Of a stretch of DNA of 64,000 bases, positions 63,271 through 64,000 are shown piece by piece (position 1 is the first letter of the stretch; each line of letters begins with the position of its first letter). The translations under genes and the position numbers were made by a program. The stretch lies in assembly GCA_030448245.1 (NCBI GenBank), contig JAUJNH010000010.1:34906-98905 (forward strand), written 5' to 3'. The stretch comes from Acidimicrobiales bacterium. Its GTDB lineage: Bacteria; Actinomycetota; Acidimicrobiia; Acidimicrobiales; JAUJNH01. A model generated the notes under the pieces. It saw nothing but the letters and a program-made list of their open reading frames with translations. It was not told where the DNA came from and searched no databases.

Positions 63271-63309
63271 AGAGGCCGCCGGGACAGCCCGGCGGCCTCT
63301 TTGTTTTCC
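63271..63309 (+). terminator. strong intrinsic terminator inside whiB7 leader
   Basis: Perfect 13-bp stem AGAGGCCGCCGGG / CCCGGCGGCCTCT around ACAG, followed by TTTGTTTT. It lies 57 bases upstream of the whiB7 ATG. Confidence 0.9.
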
Positions 63310-63366
63310 TCCTTTTCATCCCTCGACTTCCACATCCATGAGCACAACCCGTCAAAGGGGACGGCG

Positions 63367-63690
63367 ATGTTCGCCCTGCAGGACCACACCGAGATCACCA
63401 CCAGCGTCGACTGGAAGCTGGCTCGTTGCACCGACGCCCAGGTCGTCGCCGACGCCGGCGCGGCGTCCATGACCGATCTGTTCTTCTCCGACGAGATCCC
63501 GGCCATCCGCGCCGCCAAGGCCATCTGCGCCACCTGCCCCCTGGCCGACCCCTGCCTGGACGGCGCCGTCCAGCGCCGGGAGCCGTGGGGCGTGTGGGGC
63601 GGCCAGCTGTTCAAGGACGGCAAGATCCTGGCGGTCAAGCGGCCCCGTGGCCGCCCGCCCAAGGACCCGGCTCGCTGGATGACGGCGTAG
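63367..63690 (+). CDS. whiB7: WhiB7-type iron-sulfur regulator
   Basis: A 107-residue WhiB-like protein. Cysteines 21, 54, 57 and 63 are the [4Fe-4S] ligands (C-x32-C-x2-C-x5-C). E-P-W-G-V-W-G-G is the turn that binds the primary sigma factor, and K-R-P-R-G-R-P-P-K is the C-terminal AT-hook that sets WhiB7 apart from other WhiB groups. WhiB7 activates intrinsic antibiotic-resistance genes such as eis. ATG 63367 follows AAAGGGGA by five bases, a proper ribosome site. The preceding terminator implies control by attenuation. Confidence 0.88.
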   Translation: MFALQDHTEITTSVDWKLARCTDAQVVADAGAASMTDLFFSDEIPAIRAAKAICATCPLADPCLDGAVQRREPWGVWGGQLFKDGKILAVKRPRGRPPKDPARWMTA

Positions 63691-63781
63691 CCGGAACCCG
63701 ACCCGGGGGTCGAGCGGCGAGCGCCCCCCGGGTCGGCCGCCACCTGCGGCCCAGCCTGGCCGGTCGATAGCCTGACGAGAC

Positions 63782-63854
63782 GGGCGTTTGGCGCAGCTGG
63801 TAGCGCACCTCCCTTACAAGGAGGCGGTCGCGGGTTCGAGCCCCGCAGCGCCCA
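63782..63854 (+). tRNA. tRNA-Val (anticodon TAC)
   Basis: Acceptor GGGCGTT pairs with AGCGCCC (one G-T). The anticodon stem CCTCC/GGAGG holds loop CTTACAA, and the T-arm is GCGGG-TTCGAGC-CCCGC. Discriminator A; no CCA encoded. An integrase gene starts 92 bases downstream. Confidence 0.95.
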
Positions 63855-63911
63855 CAAGGAACCGCAGCTCAGAGGGGGTGCGGGCTCCCGGACGGCTCGT
63901 CTGAGCGGTGC

Positions 63912-63939
63912 TTGTCAATCCTCGTCAATCCGCTACCGT
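63912..63939 (+). promoter_or_regulatory. integrase promoter with direct repeat
   Basis: TTGTCA (63912-63917), a 16-base spacer and TACCGT (63934-63939), seven bases before GTG 63947. This is the best -35/-10 pair in the window. The spacer contains a direct repeat GTCAATCC (63914 and 63924), which may be an operator or arm site. Confidence 0.55.
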
Positions 63940-63946
63940 CCGCTCC

Positions 63947-64000
63947 GTGGCCACGGGACACATCCGGAAGCGTGGAAACGCATGGCAGCTGATCGTCGCC
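63947..64000 (+). CDS. integrase, N-terminal end only (runs off window)
   Basis: The first 18 codons read V-A-T-G-H-I-R-K-R-G-N-A-W-Q-L-I-V-A. This is the front of tyrosine integrases with an AP2-like arm-binding domain, and it matches the W-E-L-I-V-E start of the ruined integrase at 51.5 kb. Its place just after tRNA-Val says an integrated element begins here and extends beyond the window. Completeness cannot be judged. Confidence 0.7.
   Translation, partial: MATGHIRKRGNAWQLIVA

Larger units (their letters stand above)
62866..63366 (+). promoter_or_regulatory. long attenuator-like leader of whiB7
   Basis: Five hundred bases without a recognised gene, ending in a hairpin and a strong intrinsic terminator before the whiB7 ribosome site. 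An open frame 62942-63238 ends inside the first hairpin and could hold the leader peptide, or a shorter start such as ATG 63080 may be used. In mycobacteria and streptomycetes whiB7 is controlled by ribosome-dependent attenuation over such a leader. The exact upstream reading frame is not settled. Confidence 0.5.

Overview
The window is high-GC DNA with gene content typical of Actinomycetota: a WhiB7-type regulator, an actinobacterial class of HelD, an HU protein, a C-terminally AT-hooked WhiB and a GTG-rich start-codon usage. I infer an uncultured member of the phylum, possibly Acidimicrobiia, but nothing in the window fixes the class. Most monocistronic genes have a TAnnnT-like hexamer 6-9 bases before the start codon and no Shine-Dalgarno, so leaderless transcription appears to be the normal mode here.

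Layout. 0-15 kb: TauE exporter and HU, PhoD-like phosphatase, two lipoproteins, a cell-wall glucosaminidase, an M20 amidohydrolase, a 143-bp perfect tandem duplication, YqgE, aminopeptidase P, a frameshifted peptidoglycan-binding/metzincin gene, a geranylgeranyl-reductase-like flavoprotein, PhoU and an FHA protein. 15.15-15.73 kb: no gene, but a strongly folded stretch closed by a 15-bp terminator; a candidate structured RNA. 15.7-23.5 kb: GT2 and UvrD-HRDC helicase, remnants of a dipeptide ABC permease pair, HelD, two small membrane proteins. 23.6-34.8 kb: zinc-finger membrane protein, Eis-like acetyltransferase back to back with era, methyltransferase, DinG helicase, YihY, uppS-recO, DUF6228, M1-like membrane peptidase. 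35-50.8 kb: acyltransferase and an inverted pair of alpha/beta hydrolases (one broken), glyS, ppdK and a proline-rich partner, spermidine-synthase-like protein, ACT protein, nucleoside hydrolase, VOC, SDR, a B12-binding regulator with the CarH light-sensor signature, then dnaG-rpoD and tRNA-Asn. 50.9-53.7 kb is a decayed accessory patch: an injection-system-cargo-like fragment, a CAT-anticodon tRNA and a multiply frameshifted tyrosine integrase. 53.7-64 kb: YbdK-like ligase, molybdopterin membrane oxidoreductase, lipase fragment, diacylglycerol kinase, phosphatase, GapN-like dehydrogenase, DsrE protein, metallo-hydrolase, IMPase, whiB7 with an attenuator-like leader, tRNA-Val and the start of an intact-looking integrase at the right edge.

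The main discovery is a pair of small minus-strand genes (DUF1059-like at 52.3 kb and DsrE-like at 59.8 kb) that are each interrupted by one in-frame TGA exactly where the family has a conserved cysteine. In both, the frame continues to a natural end, and a perfect 5-6 bp hairpin with a 5-base loop (G at loop position 2) begins 12-16 bases after the TGA. These are the expected properties of bacterial selenocysteine insertion. In the DsrE protein the result would be a Sec-x-x-Cys redox motif. All the other broken genes in the window carry indels rather than stops. No sel genes or tRNA-Sec lie in the window, so this remains a strong but untested hypothesis.
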